The notes below the pieces were generated by a model that was given only the letters and a program-made list of their open reading frames with translations, did not search any database and was not told the DNA's origin. The translations under genes and the position numbers were made by a program. Shown here one piece after another: positions 54,720-63,190 of a stretch of DNA of 64,000 nucleotides; the stretch's first letter is position 1, and each line of letters begins with the position of its first letter. Source of the stretch: Kineococcus rubinsiae (GTDB lineage Bacteria > Actinomycetota > Actinomycetes > Actinomycetales > Kineococcaceae). The stretch spans positions 62,001 through 126,000 of the forward strand of contig NZ_VWPY01000003.1 of NCBI RefSeq assembly GCF_011839805.1, given 5' to 3'.

Positions 54720-54754
54720 GCTACAACCTCCCCATGGATTATGACGGTCGTCAT
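54706..54754. promoter_or_regulatory. Two ATGAC-N4-GTCAT operators between TetR and MFS genes
   Basis: ATGAC-GAGT-GTCAT (54706-54719) covers the TetR start, and ATGAC-GGTC-GTCAT (54741-54754) lies just inside the MFS gene. Centres are 35 bp apart. TACAAC (54722-54727) is a -10 placing the MFS transcript start at its ATG (54734); CATAAT (54743-54738, minus) suits TetR. Both promoters would be covered by bound TetR. Confidence 0.65.
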
Positions 54755-56191
54755 GTTCGGCGGGACCGGCGCTCGTGGTGGGGCGTCGCCGTCGCGTGCC
54801 TCGGCATGACGATGAGCTTCCTGACCATCACCGCCACCGTCTCCTCGCTGTCCGCGATCCAGGCGGACCTGGGGCTCAGCAGCGTCCAGCTCGTCTGGGT
54901 CAGCAGCGCCTACCCGCTCGCCCTCGCCGCGCTCGTGCTCTCGGCCGGCACCCTCGGCGACGTCCTCGGGCGCCGCCGGGTGTTCCAGGCGGGCAGCCTC
55001 GTGCTCGCCGCCGGGGCCGTCGTCACCGCGACCGCGGGCTCCGCCGGTGCGGTCGTCACCGGCGAGGTGGTCATGGGGGCCGGCGCCGCGCTCGTCGTGC
55101 CGAACAGCCTGGCGCTGGTCGCCGGCACCTTCGGCGACCCGGCCCGGCGGGCCAGCGCGGTGGGCGTCTGGGCGGCCTGCTCGGGCATCGGCCTCGCCGT
55201 CGGTCCGCTCTCGGCGGGCCTCCTGCTCGCCTCCTCCGGGTGGCACGCGGTGTTCCTCGTCGACGTGGTGGTCGCGGTCGTGGTCCTCGCCGCCGCGCCC
55301 CTGGTCCTGCCCGACACCCGCGTCCCCGGCCGCGTCCTCGACGTCCCCGGCACGCTGGCGGCGTTCGTCGCGGTCTCGGCCCTGGTGGTCGGGGTCGTCG
55401 AGGTGGGCTCCGACGGCCTCACCGGCGCGGTCCCGGTGGCCGCAGGCGCCCTCGCCGTCCTCGCCCTGCTCGCCTTCGTCGCGATCGAGCGCCGCAGCAG
55501 CCACCCCGTGGTGGACCTCGCCCTCTTCCGCTCGCGCCGCTTCACGACGGCGCTGGTCGTCGCCGCGGTCGCGCTGTTCGCCTTCACGGGCGTCGCGCTC
55601 GTCCTCGTCCTCGACCTGCAGCGCGTGCACGGCGTCACGGGCCTCGGCTCCGGGTGGCGGCTGCTCGGGCTGATGGGCCCCTACGTCGTCGTCAGCGCCC
55701 TCGCGGCGCGCGTCGTGCGGCGCGCCGGGGTCCGCCCAACCCTCGTCACCGGCCTCCTGCTGACCGCGGCCGGGGCGCTGCTCGCCCGCGCCACCGGCCC
55801 GCAGACGTCCTTCGCCCTCACCTGGCCGGGGTACCTGCTCGTCGGCGTCGGCCTCGGGCTGCTCATCGCCCCCACGACCGCGGCGGCGCTCGCCGGCCTG
55901 GACGCCGCCCGCACCGGCATGGCCGGCGCCACCCTCACGACCGTGCGCCAGGTCGGTGCCGCCCTGGGCGGCAGCGTGCTCGGCACGGTCGTCACCCGCG
56001 GCTACGCCGACCGGCTGCGCTCGGGCGCCGGCGACCCCACCGCCGCCTTCTCCGCCGCCGTGGGCGACGGGCTCCTCGTGGCCGTCGTCGTCCTCGTGCT
56101 GGCGGCCGCCCTGCCGCTCCTCCTCCTGCGCACCCCGCGCACCGCTCCGGCCGAAGCGCTCGGCCTCGTCCCCGAAGGATCCCCCCTGTGA
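54734..56191 (+). CDS. MFS drug exporter, DHA2 (14-helix) type
   Basis: 485 aa from ATG 54734, no Shine-Dalgarno, likely leaderless. Fourteen predicted helices; GMTMSFLTITATVSSLSAIQADLGLSSVQLVWVSSAYPLALAALVLSAGTLGDVLGRRRVFQAG contains motif A (GDVLGRRR), and GLAVGPLSAGLLL is motif C. EmrB/QacA-like proton-driven exporter. Followed by an SDR gene with a GTGA overlap. Confidence 0.92.
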   Translation: MDYDGRHVRRDRRSWWGVAVACLGMTMSFLTITATVSSLSAIQADLGLSSVQLVWVSSAYPLALAALVLSAGTLGDVLGRRRVFQAGSLVLAAGAVVTATAGSAGAVVTGEVVMGAGAALVVPNSLALVAGTFGDPARRASAVGVWAACSGIGLAVGPLSAGLLLASSGWHAVFLVDVVVAVVVLAAAPLVLPDTRVPGRVLDVPGTLAAFVAVSALVVGVVEVGSDGLTGAVPVAAGALAVLALLAFVAIERRSSHPVVDLALFRSRRFTTALVVAAVALFAFTGVALVLVLDLQRVHGVTGLGSGWRLLGLMGPYVVVSALAARVVRRAGVRPTLVTGLLLTAAGALLARATGPQTSFALTWPGYLLVGVGLGLLIAPTTAAALAGLDAARTGMAGATLTTVRQVGAALGGSVLGTVVTRGYADRLRSGAGDPTAAFSAAVGDGLLVAVVVLVLAAALPLLLLRTPRTAPAEALGLVPEGSPL

Positions 56192-56889
56192 ACATCTCCG
56201 GACGCACCGCTCTCGTCACCGGTGGGCAGCGCGGTCTCGGCCGCGCCCTGGCCGCCGCCCTCCTCGACGCGGGGGCCACGACCGTCCACGTCACCGCCCG
56301 CCGACCGGTCCCGAGCGACGACCCGCGGCTCAGGCCCGTCGAGCTGGAGGTGACCGACGCGGCGCAGGTCGCCGCGCTGGCGCAGCGCCTCGGCGACGTC
56401 TCGATCGTCGTGAACAACGCCGGGGTCGACCGCTCCACCGACCTGCTGACGGGGGACTTCGCCGACGTCCGCGACGAGTTCGAGGTCAACGTGCTGGGCC
56501 TGCTCGCGGTGTCGCGCGCCTTCGCGCCGGTCCTCGCCGCGGCCGGGGGAGGCGCGCTGCTCAACGTGCACTCGGCGCTGTCGTGGGGGAGCGCGGGCAA
56601 CGGCTACAGCGCCTCGAAGGCGGCCGCTTGGTCGGTCACCAACGGCCTGCGGGCGGCGCTCGCACCGGCCGGGACGCTCGTCACCGGGTTGCACCTCGGC
56701 TACACCGACACCGACATGACGGCGCACGTGGACGCCCCGAAGAACGACCCGCGCGACGTCGCCCGCGCGGCCGTCCAGGGGATCCTCGACGACGCCACCG
56801 AGGTGCTCGCCGACGACACGAGCCGCTTCGTGAAGTCCGCGCTGGCGGGCGACCCCGTGCACCTCGGGCTCGCGCGCGCGGCCGCCTGA
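56188..56889 (+). CDS. SDR-family oxidoreductase
   Basis: 233 aa from GTG 56188. TALVTGGQRGLGRALAAALL, IVVNNAGVDRS, Ser in LLNVHSALSWGSAGNGYSASKAAAW with Y-x-x-x-K intact. RossmannSDR lacking the usual C-terminal DGG tail, like atypical short SDRs. Coupled to the MFS exporter under the same TetR control, so it may modify or detoxify the exported compound. Confidence 0.9.
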   Translation: MNISGRTALVTGGQRGLGRALAAALLDAGATTVHVTARRPVPSDDPRLRPVELEVTDAAQVAALAQRLGDVSIVVNNAGVDRSTDLLTGDFADVRDEFEVNVLGLLAVSRAFAPVLAAAGGGALLNVHSALSWGSAGNGYSASKAAAWSVTNGLRAALAPAGTLVTGLHLGYTDTDMTAHVDAPKNDPRDVARAAVQGILDDATEVLADDTSRFVKSALAGDPVHLGLARAAA

Positions 56890-56919
56890 GCCTCCCGGAC
56901 GCGGCGACCCCGCCCCGGC

Positions 56920-57945
56920 TCAGCCGGTGGGCGGCACCGAGAGCACGGCGTAGGCGTCGAGCTCGGCGAGGAGCTCCTCGCGCCGCTCGTCGCTGATCCA
57001 GGCGATCTCGAAGGCGTTGCGCTGGAGCTGGATGAGCTCGTCGGGCGTGAGGTCGGCCGCCTCCGCCAGGGCGCGGGCGTTCTCGTTGACGTAGCCGCCG
57101 AAGTAGGCCGGGTCGTCGGAGTTCACGGTCACCTTCACGCCCGTGCGCAGCAGCATCGCGATCACGGGCGCCTTCGAGTCGTCGGTGACGAAGGAGTTCG
57201 ACACCGGGCAGCAGGTCAGCCCGATGCCGCGCTCGCGCACCAGGGCCAGCAGCCGGGCGTCCTCGACCACGTTCGTGCCGTGGTCGAGGCGCTCGGTGCC
57301 CAGGTCCTCCAGCGCCTGCCGGAGGTGCTCGACGCTGTCCTCCTGGTCGACGTCGCAGTGCATCGTCAGGTGGAACCCCGCCTCGCGGGCGGTGGCGAAG
57401 ACCTCGGTGAACTTCGCGGGCGGGTTCCCGCGCTCGTCGGAGTCGAGCCCCACCCCGACGATGAGGTCCTTGAAGGGCAGCGCCGCGCGGATCGTCTCGG
57501 CCGCGCTCTCGACCGGCAGGTCGCGGACGATGCAGAGGATCAGCGCGGACGTGATGCCCAGCTCGGCCTCCGCCTCGACGGTCGCGCGGTGGTAGCCGCG
57601 CACGACCGTCTCGAACGGCACCCCGCGGCCGACGTGGACCTGCGGGTCGAAGAACACCTCCGCGTGGCGCACGTCCTGGGACGCGGCCTTGCGCAGGTAG
57701 GCGAGCGCGAGGTCGTGGAAGTCCTCCTCGGTCACCAGCACGTCCATCGCCGGGTAGTAGACGGCCAGGAAGGAGGCCAGGGAGTCGAAGACGTAGGTGG
57801 CGCGGACCTCCTCGACCGTCGTCTGGCCGATGTCCACGCCGTTGCGCTGCGCCAGCTCGAGCTTGAGCTCGGGCTCGAGGGTGCCCTCGAGGTGCACGTG
57901 CAGCTCGCACTTGGGCATGAGGTCGATGAAGGGGCCGAGGTCCAC
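56920..57945 (-). CDS. Adenosine/adenine deaminase
   Basis: 341 aa. Zinc ligands His16 and His18 in CELHVHLEGT, the His in LTMHCDVDQED, and SDDPAYFGGYVNEN with the metal Asp. LDHGTNVVEDARLL holds the catalytic His region. The S-D-D-P-A-Y-F-G-G-Y form is the one I associate with adenine deaminase (Aah1-like) rather than true adenosine deaminase. Purine salvage; releases ammonia. Single gene convergent with the SDR. Confidence 0.9.
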   Translation of the reverse strand: MDLGPFIDLMPKCELHVHLEGTLEPELKLELAQRNGVDIGQTTVEEVRATYVFDSLASFLAVYYPAMDVLVTEEDFHDLALAYLRKAASQDVRHAEVFFDPQVHVGRGVPFETVVRGYHRATVEAEAELGITSALILCIVRDLPVESAAETIRAALPFKDLIVGVGLDSDERGNPPAKFTEVFATAREAGFHLTMHCDVDQEDSVEHLRQALEDLGTERLDHGTNVVEDARLLALVRERGIGLTCCPVSNSFVTDDSKAPVIAMLLRTGVKVTVNSDDPAYFGGYVNENARALAEAADLTPDELIQLQRNAFEIAWISDERREELLAELDAYAVLSVPPTG

Positions 57946-58000
57946 GCGCCCATCATGGCGGCCCCCGCGGCGGGCGTCGACGGGTGCCCGCGGTTCCCCG

Positions 58001-58022
58001 TTGACAAGACGTCAGACGTCTG
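58001..58022 (+). promoter_or_regulatory. TTGACA -35 with overlapping palindrome before fucosidase genes
   Basis: TTGACA (58001-58006) is followed at once by AGACGTC-A-GACGTCT (58007-58021), a 15-bp near-perfect inverted repeat that contains the 10-bp palindrome CAGACGTCTG. The operator fills the spacer to any -10, so a repressor (GntR- or LacI-type) is likely. No such regulator gene is adjacent. Confidence 0.45.
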
Positions 58023-58134
58023 TGACCGTGACTGCGACGACGAGGTCCCGGGGCGGCGACGAGGCGTGACCCCGGACCTCGGGCACCCGGGGAGCTCCGC
58101 GGGCGCCCGCCCGACTCCGACGGAGGACATCCGC

Positions 58135-59475
58135 GTGGCCCACTCCGAGCACGTCCGGCCCGAGAACTACCGCCGCTTCGAGCGGGAGGTCCCGGCCTGG
58201 TACCGCGACGCCAAGTTCGGCATCTTCGTCCACTGGGGCGCCTACTCCGTGCCCGCGTGGGCGGAACCCATCGGCGAGCTGGGGACGATCGACGCCAAGA
58301 CGTGGTTCGCCCACAACCCCTACGCCGAGTGGTACGCCAACACCATCCGCATCGACGGCAGCCCCGCCCAGCAGCACCAGCAGGACGTGCACGGCGGCGC
58401 GCCGTACGACGACTTCCTCGACCGGTGGACGGCCGAGGACTTCGACGCCGACGCCGTCCTGGACCTCTTCCGGCGGGCCGGTGCGCGCTACGTCGTCCCG
58501 ACGACCAAGCACCACGACGGCATCACCCTGTGGGACGCCCCCGGCACCGACGGCCGCAACACCGTGGCCCGCGGCCCTCGCCGCGACCTGGTGGGGGAGT
58601 TCGCGACCGCCGCGCGCGCGGCCGGCCTGCGCTTCGGCGTCTACTACTCCGGCGGGCTCGACTGGCACGTGAGCGACTTCCCCGCGCTGGACGACATGGA
58701 CTTCTCGGCCCGGCGTCCCGTGGACGAGGCGTACACCGACTACGCCAACGCACACTTGGACGACCTCGTCGAGCGCTACGCCCCCGACGTCCTGTGGGGC
58801 GACATCGAGTGGCCCGACGCGGGCAAGCCCGCGGGCCCCCGCAGCTTCGAGCACGTGCTGGACCGCTTCTACGCCGCGAACCCCGAGGGCGTGGTCAACG
58901 ACCGGTTCGGGGCCACCCACTGGGACTTCCGCACGAGCGAGTACCAGCAGGGCCGCGACAACGAGGACGACAGCGCCTGGGAGAACTGCCGCGGCGTCGG
59001 CTACTCGTTCGGCTACAACCAGGTCGAGGACGCCTCGCACTACATGGACGGCCCGGCCGCGGTCCGCCACCTGCTGGACGTCGTCTCGCGCGGCGGGAAC
59101 TTCCTGCTGAACGTCGGCCCCGACAGCCGCGGGCGGATCCCGGAGCTGCAGCGGCAGTGCCTGGAGGGCGTCGCGGACTGGATGGAGCTGCACGCGGCCG
59201 CGGTGCACGGCACCACGGTGCTGGACGCGGCGCTCGCCTCGGCGGGCGAGGAGCCCTGGGTGCGCTGGACGCGCGCGGGCGACACCGCGCACGCCGTGGT
59301 GGACGCGGCCGGCGAGGTGGCACTCGCGGCCGACCCGGCCCGGCTCGACGTCGCTTCCGCCCGCCTGCTCGACGGCACGCCGGTGCCCGCCCGCGCCGAG
59401 GGCGACGGCATCGTCGTCGACGTGCCCGCCGCGAAGGTGCCCGGCCCGGTCGTCGTCGCCCTGGACCTGCGGTGA
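58135..59475 (+). CDS. GH29 alpha-L-fucosidase
   Basis: 446 aa from GTG 58135, 7 nt after GGAGGA. GH29 signs: WYRDAKFGIFVHWGAYSVPAW, RYVVPTTKHHDGITLWDAP, GVYYSGGLDW, nucleophile Asp in DVLWGDIEWPD, and NFLLNVGPDSRGRIPE. No signal peptide, so intracellular. Removes terminal alpha-L-fucose. The second GH29 gene overlaps its end by GTGA. Confidence 0.93.
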   Translation: MAHSEHVRPENYRRFEREVPAWYRDAKFGIFVHWGAYSVPAWAEPIGELGTIDAKTWFAHNPYAEWYANTIRIDGSPAQQHQQDVHGGAPYDDFLDRWTAEDFDADAVLDLFRRAGARYVVPTTKHHDGITLWDAPGTDGRNTVARGPRRDLVGEFATAARAAGLRFGVYYSGGLDWHVSDFPALDDMDFSARRPVDEAYTDYANAHLDDLVERYAPDVLWGDIEWPDAGKPAGPRSFEHVLDRFYAANPEGVVNDRFGATHWDFRTSEYQQGRDNEDDSAWENCRGVGYSFGYNQVEDASHYMDGPAAVRHLLDVVSRGGNFLLNVGPDSRGRIPELQRQCLEGVADWMELHAAAVHGTTVLDAALASAGEEPWVRWTRAGDTAHAVVDAAGEVALAADPARLDVASARLLDGTPVPARAEGDGIVVDVPAAKVPGPVVVALDLR

Positions 59476-60968
59476 GCGCGGCCGTCTCCGCCGACGACGC
59501 GGAGCTCGCCCGGATCCGGGCCGTCGCGACCGCCGGGCCCTTCCAGCCGGAGTGGCCGTCGCTGCAGACCTACGAGTCCCCGCGCTGGTACGCCGACGCC
59601 AAGTTCGGCATCTTCATCCACTGGGGCGTCTACTCGGTGCCGGCGTTCGGCAACGAGTGGTACGCGAGGAACATGTACAAGCAGGGCACGCCGGAGTTCG
59701 ACCACCACGTCGCGACCTACGGCCCGCAGACCGGGTTCGGCTACAAGGACTTCGTGCCGCAGTTCACGGCCGAGCACTTCGACCCGCAGCAGTGGGCCGC
59801 GACGTTCCGGCGGGCCGGGGCGCAGTTCGTCGTGCCGGTCGCCGAGCACCACGACGGGTTCGCGATGTACGACACCGCCCGCTCGCGGTGGAAGTCGTCC
59901 GCGATGGGGCCGGGCCGCGACGTGCTGGGGGACCTCGGCGCCGCGGTGCGCGACCAGCACATGGTGCTGGGCGCCTCCTCGCACCGCGCGGAGCACTGGT
60001 GGTTCATGAACGGTGGGAACCTCTTCGACTCCGACGTGCGGGACCCGGCGTTCGCCGACCTGTACGGCCCCGCGATGCGCGAGGAGACGGCCCCGAACCA
60101 GCAGCACCTCGAGGACTGGCTGCTGCGCACGGTCGAGATCATCGACGGCTACCGCCCGCAGGTGCTGTGGTTCGACTGGTGGATCGAGCAGCCGGCGTTC
60201 GAGCCGTACCTGCGGCTGCTCGCCGCCTACTACTACAACGAGGCCGCGCGGTGGGGCCGCGAGGTCGTCATCAACTACAAGTGGGAGGCGTTCGCGCCCG
60301 GCAGCGCCGTCTACGACATCGAGCGCGGGGCCATGCCCGGGATCCACCCGCAGGTGTGGCAGAACGACACGTCGGTCTCGCGCACGTCGTGGAGCTTCGT
60401 CGAGGGCCACGAGTACAAGGGCGTCGCGGAGCTCGTCGGCGAGCTGGTCGACGTGGTCGCCAAGAACGGCGTGCTGCTGCTGAACATCGGCCCGAAGGCC
60501 GACGGCACCATCCCCGCGGCCGAGGTCGAGCTGCTGCACGGTATCGGGGACTGGCTCGACGTCAACGGCGAGGCCGTCTACGGCACGCGGCCGTGGACGA
60601 TCCCGTCGGAGGGGCCGACGGAGTTCGCCGCCGGGTCCTTCGTGGACGCGACCGCCCGCGAGTACGGCTCCCGCGACGTCCGCTTCACGGCGCGCTCGAA
60701 CACCACCGGTTCCTACGTCTACGCGACCGTGCTCGCGTGGCCGGAGGACGGCACCGCCCGCATCCGCGCGTTCGGGCGGGCCTCCGGTCTGCTGCCGCTG
60801 GAGATCGCGGACGTCACGGTCCTCGGTGCGGGAGAGACGACCTCGCGCCGCACGGGCGACGCGCTCGAGGTCGACCTGCCCGCCGAGCGGCCGAGCGGTG
60901 TCGGCGTGGTGGTCCGCGTCCGGGTCGTCGAGCCCGTCGCGGTGCGCCGCACCGACCAGTGGCACTGA
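59472..60968 (+). CDS. Second GH29 alpha-L-fucosidase-like enzyme
   Basis: 498 aa from GTG 59472. WYADAKFGIFIHWGVYSVPAFGNEWYARNMY, FVVPVAEHHDGFAMYDTARSRWKSSAMGPGRD, candidate nucleophile Asp in VLWFDWWIEQPAF, and GVLLLNIGPKADGTIP. Only moderately like its neighbour, so not a recent duplicate; the two may split alpha-1,2 and alpha-1,3/4/6 linkages. The C-terminal beta-sandwich (FTARSNTTGSYVYATVLAWPEDGTARIRAFG) is typical of the longer branch. Confidence 0.92.
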   Translation: MSAAVSADDAELARIRAVATAGPFQPEWPSLQTYESPRWYADAKFGIFIHWGVYSVPAFGNEWYARNMYKQGTPEFDHHVATYGPQTGFGYKDFVPQFTAEHFDPQQWAATFRRAGAQFVVPVAEHHDGFAMYDTARSRWKSSAMGPGRDVLGDLGAAVRDQHMVLGASSHRAEHWWFMNGGNLFDSDVRDPAFADLYGPAMREETAPNQQHLEDWLLRTVEIIDGYRPQVLWFDWWIEQPAFEPYLRLLAAYYYNEAARWGREVVINYKWEAFAPGSAVYDIERGAMPGIHPQVWQNDTSVSRTSWSFVEGHEYKGVAELVGELVDVVAKNGVLLLNIGPKADGTIPAAEVELLHGIGDWLDVNGEAVYGTRPWTIPSEGPTEFAAGSFVDATAREYGSRDVRFTARSNTTGSYVYATVLAWPEDGTARIRAFGRASGLLPLEIADVTVLGAGETTSRRTGDALEVDLPAERPSGVGVVVRVRVVEPVAVRRTDQWH

Positions 60969-61026
60969 GCGAGCCGTTCAGCACCCCACCCGGCGCCCAC
61001 GGGCGCCGGGCGGGGGCTCCACCGGT

Positions 61027-61341
61027 TCACGAGGTGATCTTCAACCCCACGACCCCGCCGATGATCATCGCCAGGAAGACGAGCTTGAGGACGGACGCGG
61101 ACTCCGCCCCGGTCACCATGGCGTAGGCGACCGTCACGACGGCGCCGATGCCGACCCACACCGCGTAGGCGGTGCCGACGGGGAGGTAGCGCAGGGCGTG
61201 GGACAGCCCGACCATGCTCGCGACGACCCCCACGACGAACACCGCGGTCGGCAGCTTCCGGCTGAAGCCCTCGGAGCGGTCCAGCGCGGTGGCCCACACC
61301 GCCTCCAGCACACCGGAGATGACGAGGAACAACCACGGCAC
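61027..61341 (-). CDS. SMR guanidinium exporter (Gdx/SugE type)
   Basis: 104 aa from GTG 61341, with GGAGG at 61347-61351 and 5-nt spacing; this start aligns with SugE (PWLFLVISGVLEAVWATAL), while GTG 61353 would add four residues and bury the ribosome site. Four helices, essential Glu in ISGVLEAVW, and LRYLPVGTAYAVWVGIGAVVTVAYAMV typical of Gdx. Exports guanidinium in exchange for protons. The leader resembles a guanidine riboswitch. Confidence 0.9.
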   Translation of the reverse strand: MPWLFLVISGVLEAVWATALDRSEGFSRKLPTAVFVVGVVASMVGLSHALRYLPVGTAYAVWVGIGAVVTVAYAMVTGAESASVLKLVFLAMIIGGVVGLKITS

Positions 61342-61342
61342 G

Positions 61343-61445
61343 ACGGCCTCCACGGGCCGTCTTGTCGTCGACCGGGTACGGCACCCCTCGTCCGGGAGCC
61401 CGCGGGCCGCGGGCTCCCGGCAACCGTGTCACGACCGTTGCGGGG
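61343..61445 (-). ncRNA. Candidate guanidine-I (ykkC-type) riboswitch
   Basis: Read on the minus strand: GGTTGCCG, then a perfect 13-bp hairpin with 3-nt loop (61392-61420), then GGACGAGGGG, ACCCGG and GACAAGACGGCCCGTGGAGG. Order and spacing resemble the ykkC conserved blocks as I remember them (GGUUCCG, hairpin, GGUCCGAGAG, ACACGG, GGGACAAAAGCCCGGGAG). The last block contains the ribosome site, and ACGGCC/GGCCGT (61343-61360) forms a hairpin around it. The Gdx gene downstream is the classic target. Not verified by a covariance search. Confidence 0.45.
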
Positions 61446-61467
61446 CGGCCAGCCGGCCGCCCGGGGA

Positions 61468-62484
61468 TCAGCCCTGCGCGACCCGGACGACCATCTTGCC
61501 GGTGTTCCCGCCGCGCATGAGGTCGAGGAACCCGTCGACGGCGTGGTCGATGCCGTCCACCACGGTCTCGTCGAAGACGACCTGGCCGCTGGTGAGCCAG
61601 CCGGTCATGTCGGCCACGAAGTCGGGCAGCCGGTGGAACCAGCCGCCCACCGTGAACCCGCGCAGCGTGAGGCCGCGCGTGACCATGTTCGTGAGGTTGT
61701 CGGGCCCGGGGGTGCGCTCGGTGGAGTTGTAGGCCGAGATGGCCCCGCACAGCGCGGCACGGCCGCCGTCCTTGAACGCGTCGAGCGCGGCCTCGAGGTG
61801 GTCGCCGCCCACGTTGTCGAAGTAGACGTCGATGCCGTCGGGCGCCACCGTCGGCAGCTGCTCGCGCACGGGGCCGTCCTTGTAGTTGAACGCCGCGTCG
61901 TAGCCGTACTTCCCGGTCAGCAGCGCGACCTTCTCGGACGACCCCGCCGAGCCGACGACGCGGGCGGCGCCCTTGAGCCGCGCGATCTGGCCCGCGGCGG
62001 TGCCGACGGCCCCGGCCGCCCCGGAGATGAAGACGGTGTCGCCCGGCTTCATCCCGGCGATGTCGAGCAGCCCGACGTAGGCCGTGAGCGCCGTCATCCC
62101 GAGGATGCCGAGGTGGGCGGAGGAGGGGACACCGGGCAGGTCGGGGACGACGCGGAACTCGCCGGCGTCGCCTTGGGCGACGGTGCGCCAGCCCTGCATG
62201 TGGGACACGAGCGCGCCCACGGCGACGCTGTCCGCGGCGGACTCCACGACGCGGCCCACGGCCCCGCCGGTCATGGTCTCGCCCAGCGCGAAGGGCGGGA
62301 CGTAGCTGCGTCCCTCGTTCATCCGGCCGCGCATGTACGGGTCGACGGAGAGGAACTCGTTGGCCACGCGGACCTGACCGGGCGCGAGGTCGGGGAGGTC
62401 CACCTCGACGGTGCGGAAGTCGTCGTGGGTGGGCCAGCCGTGGGGGCGGGCGACGAGCTGGACCTGCGTGCTGCGAGTCGACAT
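61468..62484 (-). CDS. CurA-like NADP-dependent zinc-free reductase (MDR family)
   Basis: 338 aa from ATG 62484. MDR fold without zinc ligands: VNEFLS-type VANEFLSVDPYMRGRMNEG, ILGMTALTAYVGLLDIAGMKPGDTVFISGAAGAVGTAAGQIARLKGAARVVGSAGSSEK, and VYFDNVGGDHLEAALD. Matches curcumin/dihydrocurcumin reductase and leukotriene B4 dehydrogenase type double-bond reductases. Reduces alpha,beta-unsaturated ketones with NADPH. Confidence 0.92.
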   Translation of the reverse strand: MSTRSTQVQLVARPHGWPTHDDFRTVEVDLPDLAPGQVRVANEFLSVDPYMRGRMNEGRSYVPPFALGETMTGGAVGRVVESAADSVAVGALVSHMQGWRTVAQGDAGEFRVVPDLPGVPSSAHLGILGMTALTAYVGLLDIAGMKPGDTVFISGAAGAVGTAAGQIARLKGAARVVGSAGSSEKVALLTGKYGYDAAFNYKDGPVREQLPTVAPDGIDVYFDNVGGDHLEAALDAFKDGGRAALCGAISAYNSTERTPGPDNLTNMVTRGLTLRGFTVGGWFHRLPDFVADMTGWLTSGQVVFDETVVDGIDHAVDGFLDLMRGGNTGKMVVRVAQG

Positions 62485-62596
62485 GCCCGCCACGGTAGGC
62501 CGCCCGGCCTGCGACCGATGACTGCGGGCGACGCCGGAGCTCCCCACCGGGCCCTCGTCGGTCTCGCCGGGGCGCTGTGACGCCGACCCGGAGCGG

Positions 62597-63103
62597 TCAG
62601 CGGTGCACGCGCTCGGCGGAGGTGATCCGGAAGACGGGGTGCTTCGGCGCCGCGGCCAGCAGTTCCGCGTCGGTCGCGGAGGCGTCGACGCCGTCGAAGA
62701 ACATGCCGACCTCCCACGCCCAGCGGCGCAGGTACTCCCGCAGCAGGGCCGGCTTGTCGGCGTCGGGGACCTCCACCGCGGTGAAGGCCTCCGACCGCCG
62801 GCCGGCGCGCAGCTCGCCGGTGCCCGCGGCCCGGAGGTTGCGCACCCACTGCGTGTGGCCGCGGGGGGCCACGAGGTAGCGCGTCCCGTCGATCGTCAGG
62901 GGGTTCACGGGCGTCGTGCGCCACTCGCCGCTGGTGCGGCCGCGGACCGCGAGGACGCGGGAGCCGGCCAGCGGCAGGCCGAGGCGCGTCGAGACCGCCA
63001 CGAGCGGGTTGAGCACCCGCCGGGTCAGGACGTCGGGGGCCAGGTAGCGGGGCGCCGCGCTGCCGTGAGCGGTGGTCTTGTCGGAGAGCACTGATCTCGT
63101 CAT
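62597..63103 (-). CDS. F420-dependent nitroreductase-family protein
   Basis: 168 aa from ATG 63103. Split-barrel flavin/deazaflavin family: SRVLAVRGRTSGEWRTTPVNPLTIDGTRYLVAPRGHTQWVRNLRAAGTGELRAGRRSEAFTAVEV, the pattern of Ddn-like F420H2-dependent reductases. R-G-R-x-S-G and W-V-R-N-L-R are the signature parts. Divergent from a TetR gene with repeated operators between, so likely induced by a substrate the TetR senses. Confidence 0.85.
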   Translation of the reverse strand: MTRSVLSDKTTAHGSAAPRYLAPDVLTRRVLNPLVAVSTRLGLPLAGSRVLAVRGRTSGEWRTTPVNPLTIDGTRYLVAPRGHTQWVRNLRAAGTGELRAGRRSEAFTAVEVPDADKPALLREYLRRWAWEVGMFFDGVDASATDAELLAAAPKHPVFRITSAERVHR

Positions 63104-63172
63104 GTCCTCAGGATGCACCCCTCGCCCCCACTGCGCAAGAGCACCGCTCTCGTCCGTGAGCACCGATCCCGC
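63086..63172. promoter_or_regulatory. Three GAGCACYGMTCYCGY repeats between reductase and TetR genes
   Basis: GAGCACTGATCTCGT (63086-63100), GAGCACCGCTCTCGT (63139-63153) and GAGCACCGATCCCGC (63158-63172) share a 15-bp pattern. The middle copy holds the perfect inverted repeat AGAGC-ACC-GCTCT. They span the starts of the divergent reductase (63103) and TetR (63191) genes, as expected for TetR operators. Confidence 0.5.
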
Positions 63173-63190
63173 ATGTGGGAGGATGGCCTC

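Noticed and set aside
61343-61353. GTG 61353 as start of the SMR exporter
   Set aside because: It would place the only ribosome site inside the coding sequence; GTG 61341 gives the family's usual N-terminus and spacing.
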